DNA of 64,000 nt. Source: Mesorhizobium sp. B4-1-4 (GTDB lineage: Bacteria; Pseudomonadota; Alphaproteobacteria; Rhizobiales; Rhizobiaceae). The position numbers and the translations under genes are program-made. Positions within the stretch are counted from its first letter, which is position 1, and every line of letters begins with the position of its first letter. Where the stretch lies: the NCBI RefSeq assembly GCF_006439395.2, contig NZ_CP083950.1, positions 2,108,001 to 2,172,000 of the forward strand, written 5' to 3'. Positions 1 through 8,598 of this stretch are shown in pieces. The notes beneath the pieces were generated by a model. That model searched no databases. It saw only the letters and a list, made by a program, of their open reading frames with translations, and was not told where the DNA came from.

Positions 1-1
1 C

Positions 2-268
2 ACATTGCAAGACGTCATGGACAAGCGTCTCGGGCTCGCCTCCGAAGACGAGGTGATTTCGCTCTTCGGCGATTGCGACACCGGTGCCATCCCGCCGATC
101 GGCGCAGCCTACGACGTGCCGGTGATTGTCGATGAGAGCCTTGGCGATGCCGCCGACATCTACTTCGAAGGCGGCGACCACAGAACGCTGGTGCATGTCA
201 GCGGCAAGGATTTCCGCAACCTGACCATGGGCGCGCACCAAGCCCGCTTCAGTCACCGGGCTTACTGA
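2..268 (+). CDS. YbaK/ProX-type aminoacyl-tRNA deacylase, 5' end outside window
   Basis: The frame is open from the left edge to a TGA at 266-268, so this is the C-terminal 88 residues of a longer protein. It contains GAIPPIG, which matches the conserved PP-containing substrate loop of the YbaK/prolyl-tRNA editing domain. A run of beta-strand-like sequence follows (VPVIVDESL, TLVHVSGKDF). The family hydrolyses mischarged aminoacyl-tRNA, usually Cys- or Ala-tRNA(Pro), in the cytoplasm. The specificity cannot be read from this fragment. Confidence 0.75.
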   Translation, partial: TLQDVMDKRLGLASEDEVISLFGDCDTGAIPPIGAAYDVPVIVDESLGDAADIYFEGGDHRTLVHVSGKDFRNLTMGAHQARFSHRAY

Positions 269-321
269 CGGCTCGATCAAAACTCGCCCCGGCACCCTGG
301 CCGGAGCGATGCGAAACTTCC

Positions 322-1134
322 TCAACTCGCCGGTCTGGCGGGCGGCTCCACAACCTTGCGGTAGACATGCCAGGTGGCGTGACCGAGGATCGGCAGCACG
401 ACGGCGAGCCCGACGAATACTGGCAGCGAGCCGATGATCAGGCCGACGGCCACGATCAGCCCCCAGACGGCCATCACGATCGGGTTCGCCAGGACCACGC
501 GCACCGAGGTGTGGATCGCTTCATAGGCGCCGACATCGCGATCAAGCAACAATGGGAAAGCGATGACCGTCGTGCACAACACCACCACAGCGAAGATGAA
601 GCCGATGGCATGTCCCAGGATAATCAGCGTCCAGCCACGTCCGGTGGCGAATATTGCGTTGATGAAGCTGGATATCGATTCCGGCGGAGCCGGGCCGAAA
701 AGGTATTGGTAGAACATCTGCGCCGTCAAAAGCCAGGTGATGAAAATCGCAAACAGCATGATCCCGACCGCCGCGATGGCCGGCAGCGCCGGAGAATTCC
801 TGACCTCGAATGCATGCCGCCAGGAGGTGTCGAGTCCGGCCTCCCGTCTACGGCTGATTTCATAGAGGCCGATCGCCGCGAATGGGCCAATCAGCGCAAA
901 ACCAGAAACCAGCGGAAACAACAACGGCAAAGCATTGGCGCCTGAAGTCCAAGCGGCGAGCACGACGCCCACGAGCGGATAGATCAGGCAGAGAAAGACG
1001 ATATGCGATGGTTTGACCATGAAATCATCGACGCCCCGTTTGAGCGCGTCGAAAAGGTCGGAAACACCGATTTTCCGAATTTTGGTATGTTCCAGCGTCT
1101 CGCTGGCGCCTGCTATCACATGAAAGCTTGCCAT
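322..1134 (-). CDS. DUF2189 family membrane protein
   Basis: An integral membrane protein of about 270 residues with roughly six hydrophobic segments (for example around IVFLCLIYPLVGVVLAAW). The N-terminal pattern (KIRKIGVSDLFDALKRGVDDF) is typical of the DUF2189 family, whose function is unknown. The frame is open to 1203, but I place the start at the ATG at 1134 because GGAGGAA lies six bases upstream of it, whereas the ATG at 1203 has no comparable ribosome binding site. It stands alone on its strand, and about 380 bases separate it from ctaB. Confidence 0.8.
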   Translation of the reverse strand: MASFHVIAGASETLEHTKIRKIGVSDLFDALKRGVDDFMVKPSHIVFLCLIYPLVGVVLAAWTSGANALPLLFPLVSGFALIGPFAAIGLYEISRRREAGLDTSWRHAFEVRNSPALPAIAAVGIMLFAIFITWLLTAQMFYQYLFGPAPPESISSFINAIFATGRGWTLIILGHAIGFIFAVVVLCTTVIAFPLLLDRDVGAYEAIHTSVRVVLANPIVMAVWGLIVAVGLIIGSLPVFVGLAVVLPILGHATWHVYRKVVEPPARPAS

Positions 1135-1512
1135 GACCGTTCCTCCAGACCGGGTCCGGAAGGTCGCGGTTTTGGCGGTGCTGTCGTCTGCGTGACTGGC
1201 CACACAAGACCGCGACCTACACCGCCATCAACATACTCTCTTGCGCGGGGCTTGTCGCCCGTTGTTGGCAAGGATAGGAGGACCGAGCGGCTCGGCTGCC
1301 TCTGGCGGCCCTTCTTCGATATGCTTATGCAGCGCCGCGCACCCTTTTTTACGCACGCAAAGACGCTGTACCACTTGGATTGGCGCATGATCCTTTCCCA
1401 ACCGCAGGTCGGCGAAGCAAAATCGATCCGATCGCGACAGCTCTATAAGCGTCTTTAGCACGGCACGTGCCGACCGGCCGCCGGAGAGCGGTTCGCGAGC
1501 GGCGATCTGCGC
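1135..1512. other. Intergenic stretch without a supported gene
   Basis: Several short frames overlap here on both strands, but none has a convincing start, ribosome binding site or recognisable protein. The small CoxF/CtaG-type genes that often accompany ctaB are not visible. Confidence 0.5.
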
Positions 1513-2484
1513 TCAAACTCCGGCTGAGATCAAAGTGCGCGTGACAATGGTGTCGGCAAGCAGCGCGGCGAAGATCACGAAGAGATAGAAGATCGAATAG
1601 GCAAACAGCGCCTTGGCCGGTTTCAGTTCCTCTTCGGGAGCGGCCAGAAGCTTCCAGGCGTGCCAGATGAAAGCGGCACCCAATGCGGCCGAGGCAATTC
1701 CGTAGTAGCCGCTGGCGAATCCGAAGAGCCAAGGCAGTATGCCGACCGGCGCCAAAAGCAGCGCATAGGCAAGGATCTGCCTTCGCGTTGAAGCTGGGCC
1801 TGCCACATTCGGCATCATCGGAATACCGGCAGCGGCGTAGTCGCCAACCTTGAACAGCGCCAGCGCCCAGAAATGCGGCGGCGTCCAGAGAAAGATGATC
1901 AGAAACAGGATGAGGCTTTCAATGCCGATGGCGCCAGTTGCGGCGGCCCATCCAATCATCGGAGGAAGGGCGCCAGCCGCGCCACCGATGACGATGTTCT
2001 GCGGTGTCGAGCGCTTCAGCCACATCGTGTAGATGACGACGTAGAAGAAGATGGTGAAGGCAAGCAGCGATGCTGCAAGCCAGCCCACCAGTACGCCGAG
2101 CGTCATGACCGAAAGCCCGGAAAGCACAAGGCCGAAGCCGAGAGCTTCGCCCGGCGTAACGCGGCCCGACGGAACCGGCCGCCTTGATGTGCGCGACATC
2201 AACGCGTCGATGTCCGCGTCGTACCACATGTTGAGGGCCCCCGCCGCTCCCGCTCCGATCGCAATCGCGCCGATTGCAATCACGGCAATGGCCGGATTCA
2301 TCCCGCTAGGCGCCACCATCAGACCGACGAAAGCGGTGAATACGGCAAGCGCCATGACCCGCGGCTTCATAAGCGCGAAGAAATCACCCGCCGTCGCTTC
2401 CGAGGGGCGGATGACGGTATCGTCGAGGCGGCTTTCCCCAGTCGACATCTCAGACCACCGATCGAAGCGGGCAAGCTGGGCCAT
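1513..2484 (-). CDS. ctaB: Haem O synthase (protohaem IX farnesyltransferase)
   Basis: CtaB/CyoE transfers a farnesyl group to protohaem IX to make haem O, the precursor of haem A for aa3 oxidases, in the inner membrane. The UbiA-type first aspartate motif is visible as [12 protein letters not shown] followed by [14 protein letters not shown] second conserved region reads [17 protein letters not shown]. About eight to nine membrane segments fit the family, and 323 residues is normal length. The ATG at 2448 ([10 protein letters not shown]) is an alternative start, since the first twelve residues look non-conserved. No cytochrome oxidase subunit genes adjoin it here, so this copy is detached from a cox operon. 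Confidence 0.93.
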   Translation of the reverse strand: MAQLARFDRWSEMSTGESRLDDTVIRPSEATAGDFFALMKPRVMALAVFTAFVGLMVAPSGMNPAIAVIAIGAIAIGAGAAGALNMWYDADIDALMSRTSRRPVPSGRVTPGEALGFGLVLSGLSVMTLGVLVGWLAASLLAFTIFFYVVIYTMWLKRSTPQNIVIGGAAGALPPMIGWAAATGAIGIESLILFLIIFLWTPPHFWALALFKVGDYAAAGIPMMPNVAGPASTRRQILAYALLLAPVGILPWLFGFASGYYGIASAALGAAFIWHAWKLLAAPEEELKPAKALFAYSIFYLFVIFAALLADTIVTRTLISAGV

Positions 2485-2598
2485 GATCCCGAACTGAACG
2501 CCCGCGCAAGCGAGAACTGGTACCCTGCTTTTGCTTACGCTGTCCTTCGGTTCGGATAAAATCGCGGTAGAACAAGGACGGATGGCAGAGAAGCCTGG

Positions 2599-2979
2599 TC
2601 ACTTGGAAAACGTTTTCAGATAAGCAATGACATTGGCCACGTCCGCATCGTTCTTGAGGCCTGGAAACGCCATCTTGGTCCCCTTGACCATAGCCCTGGG
2701 GTCGTGAAGGTAGGTCGTCAGTGTTGGTTCGTCCCATTTGACGCCGGATTTGCCGGCCGCGATCATGGCATCAGAATATTTAAAATCCGGATGCGTCCCG
2801 GCGGTGCGGCCGATGACCCCGTGCAGCGATGGCCCGATCTTGTTCTTGTCTTCATTTGCGATGTGGCAGACTTGGCATTTGGTGAAGACCTTCTCACCAG
2901 CCGCGGCATCCTGTGCCTGCGACGGATGCGCGACGAAGATCGTAACGGACACCGCAGCGAAAAACGCTATAGTGCGCAT
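2599..2979 (-). CDS. Small periplasmic class I cytochrome c
   Basis: A 126-residue c-type cytochrome. It has an N-terminal signal peptide ending near PSQAQD, a single CQVCH haem-binding motif and a likely axial methionine in GTKMAFPG. The layout resembles cytochrome c550/c2, soluble electron carriers to terminal oxidases. The start at 2979 is chosen because AGAGGAA sits six bases upstream and the signal peptide begins there; the longer open frame to 3108 adds non-signal sequence. It lies just upstream of ctaB on the same strand, so a respiratory role is consistent but inferred. Confidence 0.88.
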   Translation of the reverse strand: MRTIAFFAAVSVTIFVAHPSQAQDAAAGEKVFTKCQVCHIANEDKNKIGPSLHGVIGRTAGTHPDFKYSDAMIAAGKSGVKWDEPTLTTYLHDPRAMVKGTKMAFPGLKNDADVANVIAYLKTFSK

Positions 2980-3133
2980 GGCATTTCCTCTCTGATCGTC
3001 ATTTGTGTCTTGGACGATCGCGTCTGGGCCGAATATCCGCCCTCCCCAGTGGAATTGCGGTACCAATGTACCATGGAATCCAGGCGGCGGGTAGAAAAAG
3101 CCAAGCATCGCTGAGGTTTAGAACCCGGCGCGC

Positions 3134-3691
3134 TCAAGGCGGGTCGGTGTTGCAGCTCCCGGCAATCTGCGCGACCGCCTCATCGAGCCCCGCAAGGTCG
3201 AAATCCGCCTGGCCGCGCCCCGACAGCAACCCGAACCGCCAGGAGAGCAGCAGCCGGCTTGCGGGAACAAGACGCTTGATGCCGTCGGCGCCGTCGCGCA
3301 TCAGCAATCGGCCGCGCGACCCGACCGACCAGCTCTCGTTGAACTTGCCGCCACCATCAACGGTAACCGACATTGTGATCTTGCCGCCGGCCGAAACCGC
3401 GTCATTCAATTGCAGCCATTCGGTCCAGCGCGGTTCGCCGGCTGCCCGGCAGGCAATGGTCAGGACCGGGCTGTAGCTCAAGGCGCCACCCCCGGTGATC
3501 AGTTTGTTGGTGGCATGGAGCGAAGCCGTGGCAAGCCCATCCGCACCCGTGGCGAAGCGCCAGCTGCCGCCAATCGCGTCGGCGTAGGCGACATCACAGG
3601 CGAAGGCCAGAACGAGCGCCAGGGCGACAGTACGTCCCGTTTCAAAGACTAAGCTCAACGCCCCCTCCACGACCAATGCGGTTTGCATCAC
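3134..3691 (-). CDS. Periplasmic hypothetical protein, VasI/TagO-like pattern
   Basis: A 185-residue protein with a hydrophobic N-terminus followed by beta-rich sequence. Its C-terminus (LLLSWRFGLL, then FDLAGLDEAVAQIAGSC) resembles the ending of VasI/TagO-like periplasmic proteins, where a FDL-GL segment precedes a final cysteine. No type VI secretion genes lie nearby, so the resemblance says little about function. The start could also be an internal GTG or ATG closer to the signal segment. Confidence 0.55.
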   Translation of the reverse strand: MMQTALVVEGALSLVFETGRTVALALVLAFACDVAYADAIGGSWRFATGADGLATASLHATNKLITGGGALSYSPVLTIACRAAGEPRWTEWLQLNDAVSAGGKITMSVTVDGGGKFNESWSVGSRGRLLMRDGADGIKRLVPASRLLLSWRFGLLSGRGQADFDLAGLDEAVAQIAGSCNTDPP

Positions 3692-3770
3692 AAGCGCAGA
3701 TAATGATCAATGCTTGGTATCGCCAAGGGCCACCTCCCGCGAAGCGAATCGGCTGTTGCAGTTTCGCAAC

Positions 3771-3797
3771 GAAAAAGGCCGCCTCGAGGGCGGCCTT
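3771..3797 (-). terminator. Rho-independent terminator of tig
   Basis: A perfect 9-bp stem (3775-3783 with 3789-3797) and a five-base loop, followed on the minus strand by a run of five T. It lies just downstream of the trigger factor stop. Confidence 0.85.
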
Positions 3798-3823
3798 CGT
3801 CGATTCCATCAAGCGCCGGAGCC

Positions 3824-5314
3824 TTATTCGGCGTCCTTGGCGGCCTTCTTCTTCGGCGCGGCCTTCTTTTTCGGCTCTTCCGTCTCGTCGCCGGCCTTGG
3901 CTTCATCTGCCTTGGCTTCAGTCTTCTTGGCCGCCGCCTTCTTCGCCGGCTTGGCCTTGGCCGCGGTTTCCGCTTCCTCGTCGTCCGCCATCAGCTCTTC
4001 CTTGCTGACCTTGACGTCGGTGACCGAGATCTGCCCGAGCAGGTGGTCGACCACCTTCTCCTCGAACATCGGTGCCCGCAGCGCGTTCAGCGCCTCGGGG
4101 TTGCTGCGGTAGAATTCGAAGGCTTCCTGCTGCTGGTTGGCTGGGAAGCGGCGAACCTGCTCGAACAGGCCACGCTGCAACTCCTCATCGGAAACGGTGA
4201 CACCGGCCTTTTCGCCGATCTCGGCCAGCACCAGGCCGAGACGCACGCGGCGCTCGGCAAGGCGCATATATTCGGCGCGGGCTTCTTCTTCGGTCGTCTC
4301 TTCGTCGGCGAAAGTGCGGCCGGCGGCTTCCAGGTCGCGGTTGACCTGCGCCCAGATGTTGTTGAACTCGGCCTCGACGAGCTTCGACGGTGCCTCGAAC
4401 GAGTAGGCCGCGTCAAGCTGGTCGAGCAGCTGGCGCTTGACCTTCTGGCGCGTCATCGAGCCGAACTGGTTCTCGATCTGGCCGCGCACGATGTCACGCA
4501 GGCGCTCGAGTGACTCCAGGCCAAGGTTCTTGGCGGTCTCGTCGTTGATTTCCAGTTCGCCAGGCTTCGACACTTCCTTGACGGTGACATCGAAGGTGGC
4601 TTCCTTGCCGGCCAGATGCGCAGCCTGGTAGTTTTCCGGGAAGGTCACGGTGACCTGCTTCTCGTCGCCGGCCTTGGTGCCGATGAGCTGATCCTCGAAG
4701 CCCGGAATGAATTCCTTGGAGCCGAGCACCAGCGGCTGGTCGGTGCCGGCGCCGCCGGCAAAGGCCTCGCCGTCGATCTTGCCGACATAGTCGATCGAGA
4801 CGCGGTCGCCTTCGGCGGCCTTGCCGGTCTTCGGCTCGTAGCTGCGCGCTGATTCGGCGACACGCTTGACCTGCTCGTCGATCTCGGAATCCGGCACGTC
4901 GAATACCTGACGCGTCACCTTGATGTCGGAGAAATCCTTGATCTCGATGGCCGGGATGACCTCGTAGTTGAGGCGGAACTCGAAATCGGCGCCGCCGGCC
5001 AGGATCTTCTCGGCTTCCTTCTCGTCCTCGGTCATGATGACCTCGGGCTGCATGGCGGCCTTTTCGCCGCGCCCGGTGATGATGGAACGGGTCGAGTCGT
5101 TGAGGATTTCGTTGACCACTTCGGCCATGAACGACTTGCCGTAGACCTTGCGCAGGTGTTGCACCGGCACCTTGCCCGGGCGGAAGCCGTTGATGCGGAC
5201 CTTGTTCCTGGCGTCGGTGAGTCGCGCCATCAGCTTGGCTTCCATGTCACCGGCCGGCACGGTGATCTTGATCTCGCGCTTGAGACCGGAGTTGAGTGTT
5301 TCGGTGACCTGCAT
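3824..5314 (-). CDS. tig: Trigger factor, ribosome-bound chaperone
   Basis: Trigger factor binds ribosomal protein L23 at the exit tunnel and folds nascent chains; it also has peptidyl-prolyl isomerase activity. The ribosome-docking signature GFRPGKVP occurs near residue 40. An FKBP-type domain follows at about 160-250 ([17 protein letters not shown]), and then a helical C-terminal domain. The protein ends in a Lys/Ala/Glu-rich tail after about residue 445, longer than in E. coli. The start at 5314 ([15 protein letters not shown]) matches the family N-terminus; upstream codons to 5368 are not family-like. A terminator follows the stop. Confidence 0.96.
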   Translation of the reverse strand: MQVTETLNSGLKREIKITVPAGDMEAKLMARLTDARNKVRINGFRPGKVPVQHLRKVYGKSFMAEVVNEILNDSTRSIITGRGEKAAMQPEVIMTEDEKEAEKILAGGADFEFRLNYEVIPAIEIKDFSDIKVTRQVFDVPDSEIDEQVKRVAESARSYEPKTGKAAEGDRVSIDYVGKIDGEAFAGGAGTDQPLVLGSKEFIPGFEDQLIGTKAGDEKQVTVTFPENYQAAHLAGKEATFDVTVKEVSKPGELEINDETAKNLGLESLERLRDIVRGQIENQFGSMTRQKVKRQLLDQLDAAYSFEAPSKLVEAEFNNIWAQVNRDLEAAGRTFADEETTEEEARAEYMRLAERRVRLGLVLAEIGEKAGVTVSDEELQRGLFEQVRRFPANQQQEAFEFYRSNPEALNALRAPMFEEKVVDHLLGQISVTDVKVSKEELMADDEEAETAAKAKPAKKAAAKKTEAKADEAKAGDETEEPKKKAAPKKKAAKDAE

Positions 5315-5656
5315 CGTAAAACCTTTGTTTTCACCAATGAGGCTGCCAAACGGCTCTCTGCCGTTCACAGCCTGCCGGTATAGTCTTGCCGGAAATGGCT
5401 TTTGGTACGGAACCTGGCGATTTGACCGAAATTACGGCTCAAACTCTTCCAAACTGCGTTCCAAGATGTGAATAAGTTCTTGTTTTTCCTACTTCTTATC
5501 ACATTCTGCAGAAGCGGATCGTCGCGTCCCGTCACATTCGACACGCCTTTTGTCACAGGCGAGGCTAATTTTCAACCATCTTCGCGTTTAGGCGAATAAC
5601 CAACATTTCGGCTCCGACATTGACAGAATGATGGCTACATGGGATTGCCGGAACAT
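5315..5656. other. Leader region between tig and tRNA-Leu
   Basis: No gene is supported here. It should hold the tig promoter on the minus strand and the tRNA-Leu promoter on the plus strand. Confidence 0.5.
5620..5648 (+). promoter_or_regulatory. Probable promoter of tRNA-Leu
   Basis: A consensus TTGACA (5620-5625) is followed after 17 bases by a weak -10 (GATTGC). This would place transcription start a few bases before the mature tRNA. Confidence 0.4.
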
Positions 5657-5741
5657 GCGGATGTGGCGGAACTGGTAGACGCCCTGGATTTAGGTTCCAG
5701 TGCCGAAAGGCGTGGGGGTTCGAGTCCCTTCATCCGCACCA
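5657..5741 (+). tRNA. tRNA-Leu (anticodon UAG)
   Basis: An 85-nt class II tRNA. The acceptor stem GCGGATG pairs with CATCCGC. The anticodon arm has loop TTTAGGT, giving UAG, which reads CUA and related Leu codons. It has a long variable arm, a GGTTCGAGTCC T-arm and an encoded CCA at 5739-5741. Confidence 0.97.
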
Positions 5742-5760
5742 GTTCGACAACCCTGGCCAC

Positions 5761-6345
5761 CTAATACAATGGCTCCTCGAACAGCGTCTTGTCGCCGTCC
5801 ACCAGCGCCTTGATCTGTGCGCTGCCGTCAGAAGCCAGCGCAAGGCGTATCCCGAACGGCCGCACCCGCATGTCGTTCTGGATCGCCAGTCCCTCGCCTT
5901 CCGGCAGATAGAACCGTTCGATGCCGTAGTCGGGCGCGATCGTCGCTCCCTCGCTCCGCAGATCCCAGCCTTCGGTGACATGACCCGATATGTCGGCCTC
6001 GTCGGCAGCGGCCGGGGTCGGCGCCTTGCCGAACCAGGCGGTGGTCGGCGTCCAGTAGCCGTCAACGCCCTTCTTCAGGCGCACCACGATCGTCGTGTCG
6101 TCGCTGGAGAATTTGTCGGGCGGAATGTTGGCGATCATTTTCACGGGCATGCGCGAAATATCGTAGCCGAGGATGATGTAGTCGCCGCGCAGCAGGTCGC
6201 GCGGGTCAACTGGCTCGATCTTCAAGAGCACTTCCTTGCCGTTGCGCAGGATCGCCGCCCGGCCAGCGATGATCCAGCTCAGGAAGCCGATCTGGACAAG
6301 CGCAAGCACCAGCGCCGAGATGACAAGTCTCCTTCCGGTCATCAT
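5761..6345 (-). CDS. GDYXXLXY-family membrane-anchored protein
   Basis: A 194-residue protein with one N-terminal membrane segment (about residues 7-30) and then an extracytoplasmic domain. It carries the family signature as GDYIILGYDISR near residue 54. The function is unknown. Its ATG overlaps the TGA of the DUF2157 gene (ATGA), so the two are translationally coupled; the pairing of these two families recurs in bacteria and suggests a joint envelope role. Confidence 0.85.
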   Translation of the reverse strand: MMTGRRLVISALVLALVQIGFLSWIIAGRAAILRNGKEVLLKIEPVDPRDLLRGDYIILGYDISRMPVKMIANIPPDKFSSDDTTIVVRLKKGVDGYWTPTTAWFGKAPTPAAADEADISGHVTEGWDLRSEGATIAPDYGIERFYLPEGEGLAIQNDMRVRPFGIRLALASDGSAQIKALVDGDKTLFEEPLY

Positions 6346-7460
6346 GCCACGGCTCTCCTGGCCACCGGGGCCTTCATGCGTTTCTCGACGCGGATGATAA
6401 TGAGTGCGACGATGCCGAGCAGCACTGCTGCCGCGAGGAAGAAACCGGCGGTGTCGAGCATCGATTGCAGGGTTACGACATAGATGATCGCGAGTTCGAA
6501 GGCGAAGCCGAAATAGGCAAGCCAGCGCAGGCCACGGCTCTCACGCCCCGCCAGCACGATTGCCGCCACGATGCCGGCGAGCGCCACGACCGAGGCAATG
6601 GCGAAACCGCTGTTGTAGGTGCTTTCATCGGCCAGTTCGAACTGGATGATCGCCAGGCCGGTGAGGAAGCCGAGCAGCGCGTGCAGGGGCAAACGCCCGC
6701 CGAGCTGCACGGTCCTGTCGACCGGTTCCGGCGCAAAGACGGCGGTAGTGAACAGCACCACGGACACAATGACCAATGGGATCGCCACCGGCAGCGTCGC
6801 GTGGTCCATGGCCAGCAGCACGAGATAGAAGAGCAATGATAGGAGGATCAGATGGCGCGCCGCCTGGCTGCGGGTGCAGAAGGAGACTGCGAACAGCACG
6901 GCCGCCATTGCAACGAAGGCATGCGGAAACGCGCTGCGATTGAAATAGTCGAACCCTTTCAGAAACAGCCAGGCGTCGGCGATAGCGACCGCAGCGACGG
7001 TCAGCGGGTTCGACCGCAAGGCGACCGCCGCCAGTGCCGTGCCGGCACCCCAGGTGATCAGCGCGGAAGCCTCGTCGCCGGACAAATGATACATCTGCCC
7101 GATCAGCGCGATCGAGCCCCCGAACGCGGCGGCCGCCACGATCCACAAGGCTTCGCCGACCGCTGCATGGTCACGCGTCTTCAGCACCGCGCCGCCGACA
7201 TAGCCGCCCAGGATAGCGGCAAAGAGCGCAACCACCCGCGCCAGTCGCGGGATCGCGTCCCAGTTGGAGGCGACGAAGATCAGGATGGCCGCGCCAAACA
7301 GCAAGGCCGCCATCATCGCCAGGATCGAGCCGAAGCTGAGCGAATTGCGCGTGTTGGCTTCGACGTCGCGCGCCAAGATATCGGCGGTCGAGGCATCGAT
7401 CAGTCCGGCCTGTTGCCATCGTGCGATGTCCGACCTGACCCGTGTCGAGTAGCCCGCCAT
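6342..7460 (-). CDS. DUF2157 multi-spanning membrane protein
   Basis: A 372-residue protein. The N-terminal soluble segment (RSDIARWQQAGLIDASTADIL) is characteristic of DUF2157 and is followed by about ten hydrophobic helices. It sits upstream of the GDYXXLXY gene with a four-base overlap. The function is unknown, and no catalytic motif is visible. The start at 7460 is the first ATG in frame. Confidence 0.85.
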   Translation of the reverse strand: MAGYSTRVRSDIARWQQAGLIDASTADILARDVEANTRNSLSFGSILAMMAALLFGAAILIFVASNWDAIPRLARVVALFAAILGGYVGGAVLKTRDHAAVGEALWIVAAAAFGGSIALIGQMYHLSGDEASALITWGAGTALAAVALRSNPLTVAAVAIADAWLFLKGFDYFNRSAFPHAFVAMAAVLFAVSFCTRSQAARHLILLSLLFYLVLLAMDHATLPVAIPLVIVSVVLFTTAVFAPEPVDRTVQLGGRLPLHALLGFLTGLAIIQFELADESTYNSGFAIASVVALAGIVAAIVLAGRESRGLRWLAYFGFAFELAIIYVVTLQSMLDTAGFFLAAAVLLGIVALIIIRVEKRMKAPVARRAVA

Positions 7461-7574
7461 ATCCTCCCCCCGCTGCTTGGCCGGTTTTTTCAGCCGAAGC
7501 TGCCAAACCGTTGACGTTACGGCACTTTCTGATTCTTGGCTTCTTTGTGTCAGGTCCGTGAAGGCGCGTTAATG

Positions 7575-7597
7575 TTGCATTGCACAATTTGCATTGC
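7575..7597 (+). repeat. Direct repeat TTGCATTGC x2 upstream of DUF1127 genes
   Basis: TTGCATTGC occurs at 7575-7583 and again at 7589-7597, a spacing of 14 bases, about 100 bases before the first DUF1127 start. Such spacing would put two half-sites on one DNA face and could be an activator site. In Brucella, the LysR-type regulator VtlR controls DUF1127 genes; linking this repeat to such a regulator is only an inference. Confidence 0.3.
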
Positions 7598-7697
7598 TGC
7601 CATGCAGCCATAGCGCTTTTAAATCGATATGAGCCCGCCTATTTATGGTTCGTACACAAACGGAATGATCCGCAAGAAAGACGAAACGAGAACTACC

Positions 7698-7838
7698 ATG
7701 AACCTGATCCGCAACTACCGCAACTGGCGCCGCTACCGGGACACCGTTTCCGAGCTGAGCCGCCTGAGCAACCGCGAACTGACCGACCTCGGCATCAGCC
7801 GCAGCGACATCCCTTACGTCGCTCGCAAGGCGGTCTAA
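7698..7838 (+). CDS. DUF1127 small basic protein, first copy
   Basis: A 46-residue protein beginning MNLIRNYRNWRRYRDTV, with the DUF1127 core (LSRLSNRELTDLGISRSDI). These arginine-rich small proteins bind RNA or affect RNA turnover in alphaproteobacteria such as Rhodobacter (CcaF1) and Agrobacterium. The start at 7698 is chosen by identity with the second copy 190 bases downstream. It precedes a second paralogue and three CCTCCTCCC-loop RNA units, all on one strand. Confidence 0.92.
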   Translation: MNLIRNYRNWRRYRDTVSELSRLSNRELTDLGISRSDIPYVARKAV

Positions 7839-7887
7839 TTCTTCGGACCGCAAATGGTCCGAACCAGATCTGTAAAAGAGAACGACA

Positions 7888-8028
7888 ATGAACCTGATCC
7901 GCAACTATCGTAACTGGCGCGTTTATCGCGAGACGGTTACCGAGCTGGGTCGCCTTTCGAACCGCCAGCTGCATGATCTCGGCATCGTCCGCGACGAAAT
8001 CAAGATCATCGCCCGCAAGGCGATCTAA
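7888..8028 (+). CDS. DUF1127 small basic protein, second copy
   Basis: A 46-residue paralogue of the preceding gene. It begins with the same nine residues (MNLIRNYRN) and keeps the DUF1127 core (LGRLSNRQLHDLGIVRDEI). An AAGAGAAC ribosome binding site lies before the ATG. Only 49 bases separate the two genes, so co-transcription is likely. The stop is followed within ten bases by the first repeat unit of the RNA cluster, an arrangement known for DUF1127 genes and cuckoo/CcsR RNAs. Confidence 0.92.
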   Translation: MNLIRNYRNWRVYRETVTELGRLSNRQLHDLGIVRDEIKIIARKAI

Positions 8029-8036
8029 TCGAAGGA

Positions 8037-8156
8037 ATTTCGTCCGGGTCGACCTCCTCCCCGACCTTGACGAATACGGTCAGCCCTTATCCTCCTCCCA
8101 AGGGTTGACCACCAAAACGGCGCCCGCCGCACCTCCTCCCGCGGCGGGCGTTGTTT
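8037..8156 (+). ncRNA. Cuckoo/CcsR-like small RNA, unit 1
   Basis: Three consecutive hairpins each expose CCTCCTCCC in the loop. Hairpin 1: stem 8047-8051 with 8062-8066. Hairpin 2: 8078-8088 with 8100-8110, 11 bp with one G-U. Hairpin 3: 8121-8130 with 8141-8150, a perfect 10 bp, followed by TTGTTT as a terminator-like tail. The ACCTCCT core equals the anti-Shine-Dalgarno sequence of 16S rRNA. The architecture and position after DUF1127 genes match the cuckoo RNA family of alphaproteobacteria. Confidence 0.85.
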
Positions 8157-8214
8157 CCCCGGAGCAGAACGAATTTGCTCCAAAGGTTTCGCTCCTTTTC
8201 AAACCGCGAAAAGA

Positions 8215-8334
8215 ATTTCGTCAAAGCCGACCTCCTCCCCGGCGATGGCGAATAGGCCCAACCTTCACCTCCTCCCGATGGTTGGCCACCCAAACGGCGC
8301 CCGCCGCAACCTCCTCCCGCGGCGGGCGTTGTTT
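8215..8334 (+). ncRNA. Cuckoo/CcsR-like small RNA, unit 2
   Basis: A second unit displaced by exactly 178 bases, starting with the same ATTTCGTC. Hairpin 1 uses stem 8226-8229 with 8240-8243. Hairpin 2 is 8255-8266 with 8277-8287 (one bulge). Hairpin 3 is 8298-8307 with 8319-8328, a perfect 10 bp with a TTGTTT tail. All three loops contain CCTCCTCCC. The linker 8157-8214 is also conserved with the next unit (GAATTTGCTCCAAAGGTTTC). Confidence 0.85.
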
Positions 8335-8392
8335 CCCCGAAGCAAAGCGAATTTGCTCCAAAGGTTTCGCCCCTTTTCAAAAGGCGAAAGAG

Positions 8393-8517
8393 ATTTCGTC
8401 AAAGCCGACCTCCTCCCCGGCGATGGCGAATACGGTCGGCCTTCACCTCCTCCCGAGGGTCGACCCCCAAAACGACACCCGCCGGACCTCCTCCCCCGGC
8501 GGGTGTTGTTGTTTTTA
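8393..8517 (+). ncRNA. Cuckoo/CcsR-like small RNA, unit 3, with strongest terminator
   Basis: A third unit, again displaced by 178 bases. Hairpins are 8404-8407 with 8418-8421, 8434-8444 with 8455-8465, and 8475-8485 with 8496-8506. The last is a perfect 11-bp stem followed by TGTTGTTTTT, the best T-tract of the three, and probably ends the whole transcript. All loops read ACCTCCTCCC. Confidence 0.85.
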
Positions 8518-8598
8518 CGGTTGGTTTTTCCCGTCGACCCTTGACCACCCCATTCGCGGCAATTGCAATCGCAGCCGCAAGCGAATATTCCGGCGCTC

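Noticed and set aside
8037..8517. CRISPR array
   Set aside because: The repeat period is 178 bases with structured hairpins, there are only three units, and no spacers or cas genes occur.
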